64,000 nt of DNA from [Borrelia] tanukii (GCF_030436345.1 NZ_CP124038.1:186001-250000); one strand, 5' to 3'. Shown: positions 38,023 through 48,886, counted from the first letter of the stretch. Program-made: numbers and translations. The notes: generated from the sequence alone by a model not told the origin.

Positions 38023-39807
38023 TTACTCATCAATCAAAATAGCTTTTATTCTTCTTATACCTGAAGATGAGGATTGTTCTTTTTGTATTTTAAAAGTACC
38101 AAGTTCATTGGTATTCTCTACATGAGGGCCTCCACAAACTTCAAGTGAAAATCCATCTATCTCGTAAACGCTCACCAAATTATCATATTTTTCTCCAAAA
38201 AGAGCCATAGCGCCTTTTTCTCGAGCCTCACTTAATTCCATTATATATTTTTTTACAGATAAAGAATTTTTTATCTGTAAATTAACAATTTCTTCAACTT
38301 TTTTTATCTCATCATCAGTCATCTTTTCAGAATGAACAAAATCAAACCTTAATCGCTCAGCAGTAATATTGCTTCCTTTTTGCTTAACATGATCACCTAG
38401 TACTAATTGAAGCGCCTTATGAAGCAAATGCGTCGCCGTATGCAACTTAGTGGTTTCATAAGTATAATCAGCAAGCCCTCCTTTAAAGACTTTGTCACCC
38501 CCTTTCTTTGAAATCTTTTGATGCTTTTTAAAATACTCATTAAAACCTAATTTATCAACATTAAAGCCATATTCAAAAGCAAGCTCTTCTGTTACTTCAT
38601 ATGGAAAACCATAGGTATCGTAAAGTTTAAAAGCAATATCACCAGGAATAGTCTTGGAAGATAAATTTCGTGTTACTTTAATAAATTCTTGCTCACCTTG
38701 AAATAAAGTTTTAAAAAACTTTTCTTCTTCTGTACTCAACTCCTTTTTGATAAAATCTTTTTTTTCTGTTAACTCACTATAAAAAGATCCATAAATGGTC
38801 TCTACAGAATCAACAAGATCAGCTAAAAAATGGGATTTTATTCCAAGCTTCTTTGCATATCTAATCGATCGCCTTATTAATCTTCTTAAAACATATCCTT
38901 GGCCCAAATTCGAGGGAAAAACAACAGAACTATCAGCAAGAATAAAGCAAGCCGCTTTAATATGATCAGAAATTATTCTAATACATCTATCATCGTCTTC
39001 TTTTTGGCCATAAATTTTACCAGAAATAAATTCTATTCTCTTTATTATGGGCATAAATGCATCTGTATCATAAACTGAAGATTTGCCCTGCAAGAAAGCA
39101 ATTGTTCTCTCAAGTCCCATTCCCGTATCAACACATTTTCGATCCAATTCTATGTAATTACCATTTTCATCTTTATTGTATTGCATAAAAACATTATTCC
39201 AAATTTCAAAATACTTGCCACAAGAACACGTAATATTACAGTCAAGAGAGCACTTAACCTTTCCGGTATCCACATATATTTCAGTATCTGGTCCACAAGG
39301 CCCTTTAGATCCAACAGGTCCCCAAAAATTATGGTCTTTAGAAAGATAATATATTCTATCTTTGGGAATACCCAAGCTTTCCCAAACTTTAGCCGTCTCT
39401 GTATCACGAGGAATTTCTTGATCGCCTTCAAAAACACTCACATAAAGACTGTCTTTTGGAATGTTTAAATAATCAGAAGAAGTCAAAAATTCAAAACTAC
39501 ACTTTACAGAATACTCTTTAAAATAAGCTCCAAGAGACCAATTTCCAAGCATTTCAAAAAAAGTTAAATGGGTCAAATCTCCAACCTCATCAATGTCTCC
39601 TGTTCTTAAACATTTTTGAACATTAACAAGCATATCTCCTGATGGATGCGCTTCCCCAAGAAGATAAGGAATAAGAGGCTGCATGCCAGCTGTATTGAAA
39701 AGAACTGTAGGATCATTTTCGGGAACCAATGATTTACCCATTATTTCAAAATGTTTTTTTGATTTAAAAAAATCAATATATTTTTTACGCAACTTATCAA
39801 GTGTCAT
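38023..39807 (-). CDS. alaS: Alanyl-tRNA synthetase, short form without the C-Ala domain
   Basis: 594 residues against about 875 in E. coli. The class II catalytic core starts at LRKKYIDFFKSKKHFEI, with NTAGMQPLIPYLLG, LTHLTFFEMLGNWSLGAYFK and RTIAFLQGKSSVYDTD. The tRNA-binding middle and the editing domain are present, with HTATH and CGGPH as zinc ligands. The sequence ends soon after the editing domain (IRRIKAILIDE), so the oligomerising C-Ala domain is absent. Its ATG shares one base with the fliG1 stop. Confidence 0.95.
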   Translation of the reverse strand: MTLDKLRKKYIDFFKSKKHFEIMGKSLVPENDPTVLFNTAGMQPLIPYLLGEAHPSGDMLVNVQKCLRTGDIDEVGDLTHLTFFEMLGNWSLGAYFKEYSVKCSFEFLTSSDYLNIPKDSLYVSVFEGDQEIPRDTETAKVWESLGIPKDRIYYLSKDHNFWGPVGSKGPCGPDTEIYVDTGKVKCSLDCNITCSCGKYFEIWNNVFMQYNKDENGNYIELDRKCVDTGMGLERTIAFLQGKSSVYDTDAFMPIIKRIEFISGKIYGQKEDDDRCIRIISDHIKAACFILADSSVVFPSNLGQGYVLRRLIRRSIRYAKKLGIKSHFLADLVDSVETIYGSFYSELTEKKDFIKKELSTEEEKFFKTLFQGEQEFIKVTRNLSSKTIPGDIAFKLYDTYGFPYEVTEELAFEYGFNVDKLGFNEYFKKHQKISKKGGDKVFKGGLADYTYETTKLHTATHLLHKALQLVLGDHVKQKGSNITAERLRFDFVHSEKMTDDEIKKVEEIVNLQIKNSLSVKKYIMELSEAREKGAMALFGEKYDNLVSVYEIDGFSLEVCGGPHVENTNELGTFKIQKEQSSSSGIRRIKAILIDE

Positions 39808-41033
39808 TAAATAAATTCCTCATTTTTTCTATATATTACTAAATCACCTTTTAAAGTTAAATTTTTAATATAATTAATAAAAGATAATGTCATGGTTTTT
39901 AAATCTTTTTTACTTATTTTTCCTAAAAAAGCTTCTTCATCTAAAATAATTTCTTTACGCCTTTTTGAAACATTTGAAAGCATTTTATCTCTAACCTCAT
40001 CGGTTTTATCTTTAATAATAATTGCAATTTCTTTGTCTGTAAACTCTCTTAAAATATTATGCAGATCATTATCCATGATTCTCAATATTACATTAATATC
40101 AAATATTTTTTCTCGAATTTCACTGTCCACAACAGGATTTAAATCCCTCATATTAATCTTACTAAGCAGATTTTTCTCTTCATTAGAATCCATATAGCTT
40201 AAAATATCAACAAGTATCTTAGATCCATCAAGCTTATCTGTCTTAAGACTTCCTTGTATCTTAAATCTATCTTTAAGCTTATTTGAAATTGCCTCTATTG
40301 TCTCCATACTCAATTGCCTTGGTTTAGCAAGATCTTTTATAAATTCTCTTCTATCTTCTTCTCCTAGCATCGAAAAAACATACTTTTTTTGATCTTTATT
40401 TAAATAATTATATAATATAACTAGCGTTTTAATATTCTCATCTTTAATTAATGCCCAAAGTTGTTCATGCTCAATTTGAGATAAATAATCAAAAGGAATA
40501 AAAATATCATTGCCAGTAACTTTTTTATAAATTGATTTTGCTTTAGATTTTCCTAACGTTTTATTTAATAATTCATAAGCAAAATTATCATCAACCTTAA
40601 CATACCTTTTTTCATTTCTTAATAACTCTTCAAATTCTTTAATAATATGATCTTTTTCTTCTGGAGCAATATAACTAATCTTTGAAATTTCTCTGGTGAT
40701 CAAGATTATATCCGAATCATCAAGCTCAGACATAATCTTTGCAGATCTTTCAAGTCCAATAGCCAAAAAATATTTTGCAATCTTTGTAACCTTACTCTCT
40801 TTGCGAATAAATCCTGGCTTTAAATCATTAATATTATCAGATTTAGATTCAATAGGTGCTTTATTTTTATTACCCTTAACTAAACTTATCCAAGATCTAA
40901 GCATAGAGCCTTGAATCTCTGAATCGGAAAAGTTTTTATTTAAATTAAAAGTATCAATTTCTTCAACGGTTTTTTTGCTTAAATTTTTAGTATTTTTATA
41001 CTTAGAAAGCCTAGGATCCTGCATAACTTTCAT
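39807..41033 (-). CDS. fliG1: Flagellar motor switch homologue FliG1
   Basis: 408 residues. A polar N-terminal extension of about 80 residues precedes FliG-like N, middle and C domains. The middle has EHEQLWALIKDENIKTLVILYNYL, like the EHPQ region, and later FTDKEIAIIIKDKTDEVRDKMLSNVSKRR. Borrelia has two FliG proteins; FliG2 builds the switch and FliG1 is reported at one cell pole and needed for normal motility. The N-terminal extension favours FliG1. It overlaps pgl by 23 bases and alaS by 1. Confidence 0.87.
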   Translation of the reverse strand: MKVMQDPRLSKYKNTKNLSKKTVEEIDTFNLNKNFSDSEIQGSMLRSWISLVKGNKNKAPIESKSDNINDLKPGFIRKESKVTKIAKYFLAIGLERSAKIMSELDDSDIILITREISKISYIAPEEKDHIIKEFEELLRNEKRYVKVDDNFAYELLNKTLGKSKAKSIYKKVTGNDIFIPFDYLSQIEHEQLWALIKDENIKTLVILYNYLNKDQKKYVFSMLGEEDRREFIKDLAKPRQLSMETIEAISNKLKDRFKIQGSLKTDKLDGSKILVDILSYMDSNEEKNLLSKINMRDLNPVVDSEIREKIFDINVILRIMDNDLHNILREFTDKEIAIIIKDKTDEVRDKMLSNVSKRRKEIILDEEAFLGKISKKDLKTMTLSFINYIKNLTLKGDLVIYRKNEEFI

Positions 41034-41718
41034 CTCTTTTAATGTTTGTAAGAACTAATAAATTTGGATGCTCTTTGAGAAGTCTGGCTGGACATTCATT
41101 AATAGAACTATTAAAACCTAAAAAATTTTCTAAAGCACGCTTTTTGTCAACTCCCATAAATAACAAAACAACAGCTTTTGAATTAAACAAGGTTTTTGGC
41201 GTCAAGCTTATTCTTTTACTAGGAAATTTGGGAGAATTGTATTCATACTGATAACCTTCTACATCTGAAAACAACAATTTACTTGAAGGAAAAAGCGATG
41301 CAATGTGACCATCCTCACCAGCAGAAACTAAAATAAAATCAAAAATATTAAACCTAGAATTAAATTCAATATTATAGTCATAAATAGCAGTTTTTTCGTC
41401 TATTTCGTTATAAGTAAAAGCATGAAATTTGGAAATGCTTATTAAATTTTTATCAACCATTTTGGAAAAAAAATTTTTATTCAAAAGATTATAGTTGCTA
41501 TTCTTGCTATTCAATGGAACACACCGTTCATCAACTAAAAAAAAATGTGCTCTTTTAAAAGAAAAATTTTGTTTAAGAAACACACTTAAAAAAGTGACTA
41601 TACTTCTACCACCACAAATTCCAATACTTGTATATTTATCTTTATCTATATTCATATTAAAAAAATCAAAAAATCTATTTTTTAAATAATTCTCTTCATC
41701 AGAATATAAAAACTCCAT
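41011..41718 (-). CDS. pgl: 6-phosphogluconolactonase
   Basis: 235 residues of the NagB/SOL type. Motifs: SIGICGGRSIVTFL, FFLVDERCVPLNSKNSNYNLL and AGEDGHIASLFP, the loops that hold the lactone phosphate and catalytic residues. It hydrolyses 6-phosphogluconolactone in the pentose phosphate path, the main NADPH source in Borrelia. It overlaps the start of fliG1 by 23 bases. Confidence 0.92.
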   Translation of the reverse strand: MEFLYSDEENYLKNRFFDFFNMNIDKDKYTSIGICGGRSIVTFLSVFLKQNFSFKRAHFFLVDERCVPLNSKNSNYNLLNKNFFSKMVDKNLISISKFHAFTYNEIDEKTAIYDYNIEFNSRFNIFDFILVSAGEDGHIASLFPSSKLLFSDVEGYQYEYNSPKFPSKRISLTPKTLFNSKAVVLLFMGVDKKRALENFLGFNSSINECPARLLKEHPNLLVLTNIKRDESYAGS

Positions 41719-41742
41719 TTAATTTCCTTTATACATATTAAT

Positions 41743-42066
41743 CTAAATAATAAAAAATGGTAAATAATAAGAAATGGTTGCAATAATCATTAATATTCTT
41801 TTGGGATAAAGCTTTTGATTATCAAAGCTTCTATCAACTGAAAAAAATTCAAAGTATTTTTGATTTGCATTTTTAATTTTACCTAATTTTAAACCAAAAT
41901 ATCTTGTAAATTCCAAAGCTGCCAATTCTGCATTTCTTATTAAATTTGCTAGCATTTCGGACTTTATATCATTGATTTTATCAAAACAATATATTGAACC
42001 TCCATTATTACCAATCAAAAGAACTTGATCATAAAGCTCAATAATATTTTTCTTTAATATTTTCAT
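41743..42066 (-). pseudogene. C-terminal part of a broken SIMPL/DUF541-type gene
   Basis: 107 residues. The segment MLANLIRNAELAALEFTRYFGLKLGKI is the typical C-terminal end of SIMPL-domain proteins (YggE relatives). Reading the same frame back beyond the ATG gives IANTIDVEKM, as expected just before it in the family, after a TAA stop. So this frame looks like the second half of one gene whose first half is the open frame at 42117-42440, in another frame. Either half may still be translated. Confidence 0.6.
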
Positions 42067-42116
42067 TTTCTCAACATCAATTGTATTGGCAATTTAAGAA
42101 ACATACATGTGTACCT

Positions 42117-42440
42117 TTAATGAGAGTTTTTATAACTCCACTCATTAAACATAAATCCTATTTTTATATGGTTTTCATTGAACCCACATTTAATAAAAAA
42201 ACTTTTAACCTTGTTAAGTAAATTTAAATTATTTACTCTAATACTGTCATCAACCGTATCACCATCCAAATCATATTGTAAATTCGAACTCAAAGATATT
42301 AAGAAGATTTCTTTTTCATTTATTCCCTTAATTGCAATATAATTACCATTCTTGGTTTTAATGTTTTTTATTCTATAAGAAATTACACTTGACAATGCTA
42401 GAAAAAGTGGTAAAAAAAACAAATCTTTTCTTCCAAACAA
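42117..42440 (-). pseudogene. N-terminal part of the same broken SIMPL/DUF541-type gene
   Basis: About 108 residues. AGGAGG lies 8 bases before a TTG at 42440, taken as the start; a TTG at 42446 is too close. A hydrophobic anchor (LFFLPLFLALSSVISY) is followed by NYIAIKGINEKEIFLISLSSNLQ and LNKVKSFFIKCGFNENHIKIG, the opening pattern of SIMPL proteins. It stops after NEWSYKNSH, where the family continues. The missing continuation is found in another frame in the next open frame. Confidence 0.6.
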
Positions 42441-42509
42441 AGACAATTCCTCCTAAAAACAAGAACAAATAATTGTTAAATTAGCTCGTTTATTCTAACA
42501 TATTATGTA

Positions 42510-43517
42510 ATGTTAATGAATCGTAAAATATCAATAGCTCCAATGGTAAACATTACAGACGAGCATTTCAGATATTTAATAAGACTTTTATCAAAAAAAG
42601 TTACATTATATACACCAATGATTTCTGCAAAGTCAATAATTATGGGTGATGTAAAAAAAATTGTAAAACAAACGCCCTTAGAATCTCCAATTGCAATCCA
42701 AATAGCAACAAATTCTAAAAATGATGCTCTTAAAGCCATTCAAATTCTTGAAAAACACTTCAATTTTGATGAATACAACCTTAATGTTGGATGTCCATCG
42801 CTAAAAATCCAAAATGCAAATTATGGGGCTTGTCTAATGAGCAATGCTAATCAAGTAGGTGAAATTTTAAAAACAATGAAAGAAAGCACAAATAAACCTA
42901 TTTCAATTAAACATAGATTGGGCATAAGGCTTTTACCTAGTGATTACAAAAATGAAAGTTATTCTGAGGTAAAAAGCTTTGTCAAGACAATCTCAGATTT
43001 TGGTATCAAAAATTTTATTGTACATGCAAGAGTTGCAATATTAAAAGGATTTTCTCCTAAAAATAATAGGAATATCCCAAAATTAAGACATGAATTTGTA
43101 CATAATCTAAAAAAAGAAAATAAAAATTTGTTTATTGAAACAAACGGAGGCATCAACAGCTCAGAGCAAATTAAAAACCACTTGTCTGTCGTTGATTCTG
43201 TTATGATTGGAAGAAGTGCGTTTGAAAATCCATACTTTATTGCAAAGGCCTCAAGAGAATTTCTAAACGAAACTGCTGAAATTCCCACAAGAAAAGATAT
43301 ATTGATGCAAATGGTAGAATATATTAAAGAATACGAAAATTATTTATCAATAAATATATTATTCAAACATCTTATGGGAATAACATTTTCCAAAGAAGGA
43401 GCTAAAAAATTTAGGCAAAATTTAACAGCACCATTTCCAAAAAACTTAAGAAAATATGAAATATTGTTAAAAGCTATAGAAACATTGCCAGAAAAAATAC
43501 TAAATTCTAATTCTTAA
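42510..43517 (+). CDS. dusA: tRNA-dihydrouridine synthase, DusA type
   Basis: 335 residues, FMN TIM barrel. It opens [24 protein letters not shown] and has [14 protein letters not shown]. The catalytic Cys lies in [19 protein letters not shown], and later come [15 protein letters not shown] and [14 protein letters not shown]. The pattern is closest to DusA, which reduces U20/U20a in the D loop. It shares 11 bases at the 3' end with the convergent serS. Confidence 0.92.
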   Translation: MLMNRKISIAPMVNITDEHFRYLIRLLSKKVTLYTPMISAKSIIMGDVKKIVKQTPLESPIAIQIATNSKNDALKAIQILEKHFNFDEYNLNVGCPSLKIQNANYGACLMSNANQVGEILKTMKESTNKPISIKHRLGIRLLPSDYKNESYSEVKSFVKTISDFGIKNFIVHARVAILKGFSPKNNRNIPKLRHEFVHNLKKENKNLFIETNGGINSSEQIKNHLSVVDSVMIGRSAFENPYFIAKASREFLNETAEIPTRKDILMQMVEYIKEYENYLSINILFKHLMGITFSKEGAKKFRQNLTAPFPKNLRKYEILLKAIETLPEKILNSNS

Positions 43518-44784
43518 AAGGAATGTAATCAAACCCTGTATACTTAACCAAACTTTTAGGAATTCTAACCCCTCCCTTTTCATCTTGAAAGTTTTCAAGT
43601 ATGGAAATAATAACTCTTGTTGTAGCTATTGCTGTTCCATTTACCATGTGTGCAAATTTATTTTGCCCATCTTGATCTTTATATCTAATTCTAAGCCTTC
43701 TTGACTGATAATCTGTACAATTTGATGTTGAGGTAACCTCTCCATAACTACCTTTACCATCTCTTCCAGGCATCCATGCTTCGATATCATATTTTTTATA
43801 TGCTGGAGAACCAAGATCAAAAGAACAAATATTTAAAACCCTATAAGGAATTTCAAGCTCAGTAAAAATTTGCTCTTGAATGCCCAAAAATTCATCGTGA
43901 ATAACCTGAGATTCTTCTGCTTTACAAAAACAAAACATCTCCACCTTGCTAAATTGATGAACTCTATAAAGGCCTTTCGAAAGCTGACCGTATGCTCCAG
44001 CTTCTTTTCGAAAACAATGTGAAAATCCTGCCATTCTTATTGGCGAAGTGAGATCTATTATTTTATTATAATAGTAACCGCCAAGCGTAATCTCAGAAGT
44101 ACCTACGAGATATTTATCTGTATCTTCAATCTTATAAATATTACTTTCATTGCCACGAGGATTAAAGCCAATCCCATCAACTATAAACTCTCTTGCAACA
44201 TCAGGAGTAATAAAAACATCAAAACCTTTTTCTCTTAATTTATTTAAAGAGAAATTAATTAGAGCAATTTCTAGAAAAACCGCTTCATTTTTAAGATAAT
44301 AAAATTTATTTCCGCTAACCTCACGTGCTCTGTCAAAATCTAGAAGATCTAAACCTCTGCCAAGCTCTAAATGATCTTTTGGCTTAAAATCAAACCTTGG
44401 AACAACTCCCACTTTTTTTATCTCAAAGTTACTCTCTTCACTATTGCCAATAGGCACATCGGGCGACAAAATATTGGGTACTCGCCTATTTTCAAGATCA
44501 AAATCAAAAGATATCCTCTCAAGCTCTTCTTCTAGATCAATAAGCTGTTTTTTAAAAATCTTTCCGGTTTCTATTAAAGAAATTTTCAAATCCTCATCAA
44601 GATTTTTTCGCATTTTAGAGGAATTTTCATTTCTTTTTGCATTAAGCTCGCCAATTTTAGTAACTATTTTTTTTCTCTTATCATCAAGATAAATTAACTT
44701 ATCAATATCTAAAACAAGACCCCTTGCTTTAATACTTCTCTTAACAAGATCAAGATTATCTCTAATAAATTTCAAATCAAGCAT
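43507..44784 (-). CDS. serS: Seryl-tRNA synthetase
   Basis: 425 residues. The N-terminal coiled-coil arm that grips the long arm of tRNA-Ser covers about 30-110 ([17 protein letters not shown]). The class II core has [12 protein letters not shown], motif 2 [27 protein letters not shown], and motif 3 near [18 protein letters not shown]. The [16 protein letters not shown] segment is typical. It also serves as the first step for selenocysteine in some bacteria, but nothing here suggests that. Confidence 0.97.
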   Translation of the reverse strand: MLDLKFIRDNLDLVKRSIKARGLVLDIDKLIYLDDKRKKIVTKIGELNAKRNENSSKMRKNLDEDLKISLIETGKIFKKQLIDLEEELERISFDFDLENRRVPNILSPDVPIGNSEESNFEIKKVGVVPRFDFKPKDHLELGRGLDLLDFDRAREVSGNKFYYLKNEAVFLEIALINFSLNKLREKGFDVFITPDVAREFIVDGIGFNPRGNESNIYKIEDTDKYLVGTSEITLGGYYYNKIIDLTSPIRMAGFSHCFRKEAGAYGQLSKGLYRVHQFSKVEMFCFCKAEESQVIHDEFLGIQEQIFTELEIPYRVLNICSFDLGSPAYKKYDIEAWMPGRDGKGSYGEVTSTSNCTDYQSRRLRIRYKDQDGQNKFAHMVNGTAIATTRVIISILENFQDEKGGVRIPKSLVKYTGFDYIPFKN

Positions 44785-44913
44785 CTTATCTCCTAAGATA
44801 TATCTTAAGTAAAATTTTAAAACAAAATTACAAATAATATTAATTCATATCAAGGTTATTATATAATATCTTATAACAGGATTAGAATAAATATTGCAGG
44901 GAGAAATCGCCGT

Positions 44914-45615
44914 ATGCTAAATCCAAAAACAATAAATGTAACTTTTGTGTTAATATCTACATTAATGATTTTTAACGGATGTGCAAAAAAAACAACCAAA
45001 ATCAATTTTAAAGAAATTAACTCAAATAACAACGAAATGAATTCTTTAATAATAACTTCAATGAGTTCAAAAGAAGAATCAAAATTTTATGAATACAACA
45101 TTAGAATACCTAAATTAATAATTGAAGGAAAAGAAAAAGGAAATCTTGAGGAATTTAATAATGAACTTAATGAATATGTAAGTCAAATTGTAGCAAGACT
45201 TGATATTGTTAGTAACGAGCTTAAACCTGAGGACAAAAAATTTAGCTTAAAAATAGACTATGAAATTCACCATGGGTACAATACTTATACAATAATACTT
45301 ATTGCAACTCAAGAAATACATGATAGTCCTATTACAAATTACAGAGCCTATTACATTCAAGATAAAGGGAATTATATTCATAACATTGACGACATAATTA
45401 AAACAGATGAAGCATTCCCATTTTTTATAAAAAAAATTAAAGAAAAAATTTTACCTAACGAATTATTATTTGATTTACAGCAAGCAGTAATTTACTTTGA
45501 AAACAAAAAAATTATTATTAAATTCCCTGAATACACATTTAAACTGGACGACACAGAGGAGCTCCAAAACATATTTGAATTTAATGCAAGCGAAATAGAA
45601 CAATTTGTAAAATAA
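44914..45615 (+). CDS. Hypothetical lipoprotein, possibly DUF3298/DUF4163-like
   Basis: 233 residues. A signal peptide ends in the lipobox IFNGC with Cys23. The mature part has YNIRIPKLIIEGKEKGNLEEFNNELNEYV and later DSPITNYRAYYIQDKGNYIHNIDDII, which loosely follow the pattern of PdaC/RsiV-type extracytoplasmic domains. AGGGAGA lies about 10 bases before the ATG. It is followed by the protease gene after 15 bases and may share its message. The family link is weak. Confidence 0.75.
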   Translation: MLNPKTINVTFVLISTLMIFNGCAKKTTKINFKEINSNNNEMNSLIITSMSSKEESKFYEYNIRIPKLIIEGKEKGNLEEFNNELNEYVSQIVARLDIVSNELKPEDKKFSLKIDYEIHHGYNTYTIILIATQEIHDSPITNYRAYYIQDKGNYIHNIDDIIKTDEAFPFFIKKIKEKILPNELLFDLQQAVIYFENKKIIIKFPEYTFKLDDTEELQNIFEFNASEIEQFVK

Positions 45616-45630
45616 GGATTAAAACCATAA

Positions 45631-48546
45631 ATGAAAAAGAAAAAAATTTTTAAGCTAATTTCAAAAACTTATTTAGAAGAATATGATGCAGAAGGATCTT
45701 ATTTTAAACACGACAGCGGTCTTGAAATATTTCACTTAAAAAGCGATTCTTTTAAAGAGAATGCATTTTGCATAGCTTTCAAGACAATACCTTCAAACAA
45801 CACCGGAGTTGCACATGTTTTAGAACATACAATTTTTTGTGGTTCTAACAAATATAAAATAAAAGATCCATTTCTTTATCTATTAAAGGGAAGCCTAAAC
45901 ACATTTTTAAATGCAATGACATTCCCAGACAAAACCATCTACCCAGCAGCATCAACAATCGAAAAAGACTATTTTAATTTATTTCATATCTATGCCGATT
46001 CTATATTTCACCCATTGCTTAAAAAAGAAGCATTTATGCAAGAAGGATACAATATAAATCCAAAAGATTTCAAAGTATCTGGAATTGTTTTTAATGAAAT
46101 GAAGGGCAGCTACTCAAATAAAAATTCTCTAATCAACGAAATAGCAAGTAGCTCTCTTTTTGAAGAGGGAGCATATAAATACGATTCGGGCGGAATTCCA
46201 ACAAATATTATTGATCTTACCTATGAAAGTTTTTTGGATTTTTATAAAAAATATTATACACTTGAAAACTGCAAAATATTTTTATGCGGAAACACTCAGG
46301 CTGAAAAAAATCTAAATTTCATTGAAAAATATATAATAAGGCCTTATAAAAAGGAAAAAAGCAATGTTAATATTGAAATAGAAAATGTTAAAAGATGGGA
46401 AAAAGGGAAAAAATTAACATACAAAATTCCTAAAGAAAACGATAATACCCTTGGGGTATACACAATAAACTGGCTTTGTACAGAAATTAACAATATTGAA
46501 GACAGCATTGGTCTTGAAATTCTCTCAGAAATACTCTTAGATGATTCTTGTTCATTCACAATCAATATCTTAAAAAGCGGGATTGGAGAAGATATAGCCC
46601 CTATTAGCGGAATCAATACGGATTTAAAAGAATCCATTTTTTCATTTGGACTTCAAAATGTTGTTGAAAAAAAAGAAAAAGAATTTAAAAATTTAATTTT
46701 CAATGAGCTTAAAAATTTAGTAAAAAATAAAATTCCAAAAGACCTAATAAAAGGAATTCTTTTTGGCTACGAATTTGCTCTAAAAGAAGAAAAAGGACAA
46801 AATTTCCCCATCGCTTTAATGATAAAAAGTTTCAAAGGATGGCTAAATGGCATGCACCCAATTAAAACATTACAAACAAGCCACTATATAAATGAAATTA
46901 CAAATAAATTGGAAAAAGGAATTTATTACTTCGAAAACTTAATCGAAAAATATCTAATACTTAACAATCATTACACATTAATAAGCTTCATTCCATCACA
47001 TGATACAGAAAAAGAAATGGAAGAAGAAATTGAAAAAAAATTAATGGCAAAGGAAATTGAAATTAAACAAAATCCAGAAGAATTTTTACAATTTAAAAAA
47101 GACTTTAATCAGTTCAAAAAATACCAAAATAAAAAAGATTCTAAAGCAGATATAGCAAAACTTCCTCTACTAAAGATAGAAGACTTGCCAAAACAAATAG
47201 AAAAAAGTTTAGATCTTAATGAAATAAAAGAACTAAATCTACATTCTTTTAAATTTAAAAATAACAATATTTTTAATGTAAACTTATTTTTTAAACTAAA
47301 TTTTTTAGAAAAAGAAGATTATGTATACCTGTCTTTATTCAAAAGAGCTCTCCAAGATTTATCTACAAGAAACTATTCTTATATAGATATTAACAACAAA
47401 ATCCAAAATACTTTGGGGCAAATAAATATATCTGAAAGTTACGACGAGGATATTAATGAAAACATTTTAAATTCATTTAATATTAGCTTTAAATCTTTTA
47501 ACCATAAAGTCAAAGAATCATTTGAACTAATCAAGGAAATTTTAATTAATATTAACTTCCATGATTATGAGAGATTAAAAGAAATAACACTAAGCTTGAA
47601 AAACGATTTTAAATCATTATTAATCCCCAAAGGACATCTTTTGGCAACATTAAGATCCAAATCAAAGCTAAAATTAAATGAATATTTAAAAGAATTGCAA
47701 AATGGAATAACAGGTAGAGAATTTTGGCAAAAAATAAAAATCGATACAGAGTCTTTAAAAGAAATCGCAAATAAATTAGACAATTTAAAAAATAAAATAA
47801 TTTTAAAAAACAATCTATCTGCACTAATAATGGGAAACACTGACGATATTCTTAAAAACTTGGAAAATGAATTGTTTAATCTAAAAGAAAACCTAAAAGA
47901 AAATAATTATTACAATGGATTGCTCAATATTGAGACAAACAACAAAGCATTAAAAGAGATAATAATTATCCAATCAAAAGTAGCTTTCAATGCCATATGT
48001 TTCCCCAGTTACAAAATCAACGATGAGAATTATCCAAAAGCAAATTTTTTGGAACATATATTAAGAAGTGGAATTTTTTGGGAAAAAATAAGGGTAATAG
48101 GCGGTGCATACGGAGCAAGCGCATCGATCGCTAACGGGATTTTTTCTTTTGCATCCTACAGAGACCCCAATTTTATTAAAACGTACCAAGCTTTCGAAAA
48201 CTCTTTAGAAGAATTGGCTAATAATAAAATGACAAATGAAGAGATTTATACCTACTTAATAGGTTTAATAGGGACCAACATATATGTAAAAACTAAAGCT
48301 ACAGAAGCTTTGCAAAGCTATAGAAGAAAAATGTTAAACATTAGTGATAATTTAAGACAAACCATTCGAGATGCCTACTTTACAATTACACCTCAAGATA
48401 TTAAAGAAATATCCGAAAAGATTCTAACACAATTGAGACAACACAATAGCATTGCGGCTTTCGTAAATAACCAAACATATGAAGAAGAAAAAAATAATCT
48501 GGAAAGATTAATAGGAAAGGAGTATAACGTAAAAAAAATTTATTAA
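45631..48546 (+). CDS. M16C zinc metalloprotease, presequence-protease (PreP) type
   Basis: 971 residues. The inverted zinc motif HxxEH appears as HVLEHTIFCGSNKY near residue 64, followed by PFLYLLKGSLNTFLNAMTFPDKT and, about 75 residues on, the distal Glu region VFNEMKGSYS. The second half is the usual inactive M16 pair, with GVAFNAI-like FNAICFPSYK and IRVIGGAYGASAS. Such enzymes enclose and degrade short unfolded peptides. No signal peptide is seen, so it is probably cytoplasmic. Confidence 0.9.
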   Translation: MKKKKIFKLISKTYLEEYDAEGSYFKHDSGLEIFHLKSDSFKENAFCIAFKTIPSNNTGVAHVLEHTIFCGSNKYKIKDPFLYLLKGSLNTFLNAMTFPDKTIYPAASTIEKDYFNLFHIYADSIFHPLLKKEAFMQEGYNINPKDFKVSGIVFNEMKGSYSNKNSLINEIASSSLFEEGAYKYDSGGIPTNIIDLTYESFLDFYKKYYTLENCKIFLCGNTQAEKNLNFIEKYIIRPYKKEKSNVNIEIENVKRWEKGKKLTYKIPKENDNTLGVYTINWLCTEINNIEDSIGLEILSEILLDDSCSFTINILKSGIGEDIAPISGINTDLKESIFSFGLQNVVEKKEKEFKNLIFNELKNLVKNKIPKDLIKGILFGYEFALKEEKGQNFPIALMIKSFKGWLNGMHPIKTLQTSHYINEITNKLEKGIYYFENLIEKYLILNNHYTLISFIPSHDTEKEMEEEIEKKLMAKEIEIKQNPEEFLQFKKDFNQFKKYQNKKDSKADIAKLPLLKIEDLPKQIEKSLDLNEIKELNLHSFKFKNNNIFNVNLFFKLNFLEKEDYVYLSLFKRALQDLSTRNYSYIDINNKIQNTLGQINISESYDEDINENILNSFNISFKSFNHKVKESFELIKEILININFHDYERLKEITLSLKNDFKSLLIPKGHLLATLRSKSKLKLNEYLKELQNGITGREFWQKIKIDTESLKEIANKLDNLKNKIILKNNLSALIMGNTDDILKNLENELFNLKENLKENNYYNGLLNIETNNKALKEIIIIQSKVAFNAICFPSYKINDENYPKANFLEHILRSGIFWEKIRVIGGAYGASASIANGIFSFASYRDPNFIKTYQAFENSLEELANNKMTNEEIYTYLIGLIGTNIYVKTKATEALQSYRRKMLNISDNLRQTIRDAYFTITPQDIKEISEKILTQLRQHNSIAAFVNNQTYEEEKNNLERLIGKEYNVKKIY

Positions 48547-48580
48547 TATTTTCTCAAAATTTCATGCAAAAAACTAATTT

Positions 48581-48826
48581 TTAAGACTTTTTATACCTTT
48601 TATTAAATTTATCAATTCTTCCTGCAGCATCAACAAACTTTTGTTGACCAGTATAAAAAGGATGTGATTTGCTTGTAATCTCCACAGTAATCAGTGGATA
48701 TTCCTTTCCATCAATATATTTAATAGTTTCCTTTGAATTCAAGGTAGACCTGGTTAAAAACATTGCTCCATTTGATCCGTCTTTAAATACCACCAAATTA
48801 TTTTTAGGATGTATATCTTTTCTCAT
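48581..48826 (-). CDS. rpmE: 50S ribosomal protein L31, type B
   Basis: 81 residues beginning [29 protein letters not shown] and containing [27 protein letters not shown]. It lacks the four Cys of zinc-binding L31 and has the longer middle of the type B form, so it does not need zinc. It bridges the 50S and 30S subunits. It follows rho after 60 bases on the minus strand. AGGAGG lies upstream. Confidence 0.95.
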   Translation of the reverse strand: MRKDIHPKNNLVVFKDGSNGAMFLTRSTLNSKETIKYIDGKEYPLITVEITSKSHPFYTGQQKFVDAAGRIDKFNKRYKKS

Positions 48827-48886
48827 AAAATCCTCCTTTCAACCTTCACTAAAGTTTAATTTACATTAGAAATAATGTCAATTTTT

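Noticed and set aside
39181-39468. A 95-codon plus-strand frame inside alaS
   Set aside because: It is antisense to a well-conserved part of alaS, has no ribosome binding site and no recognisable motif.
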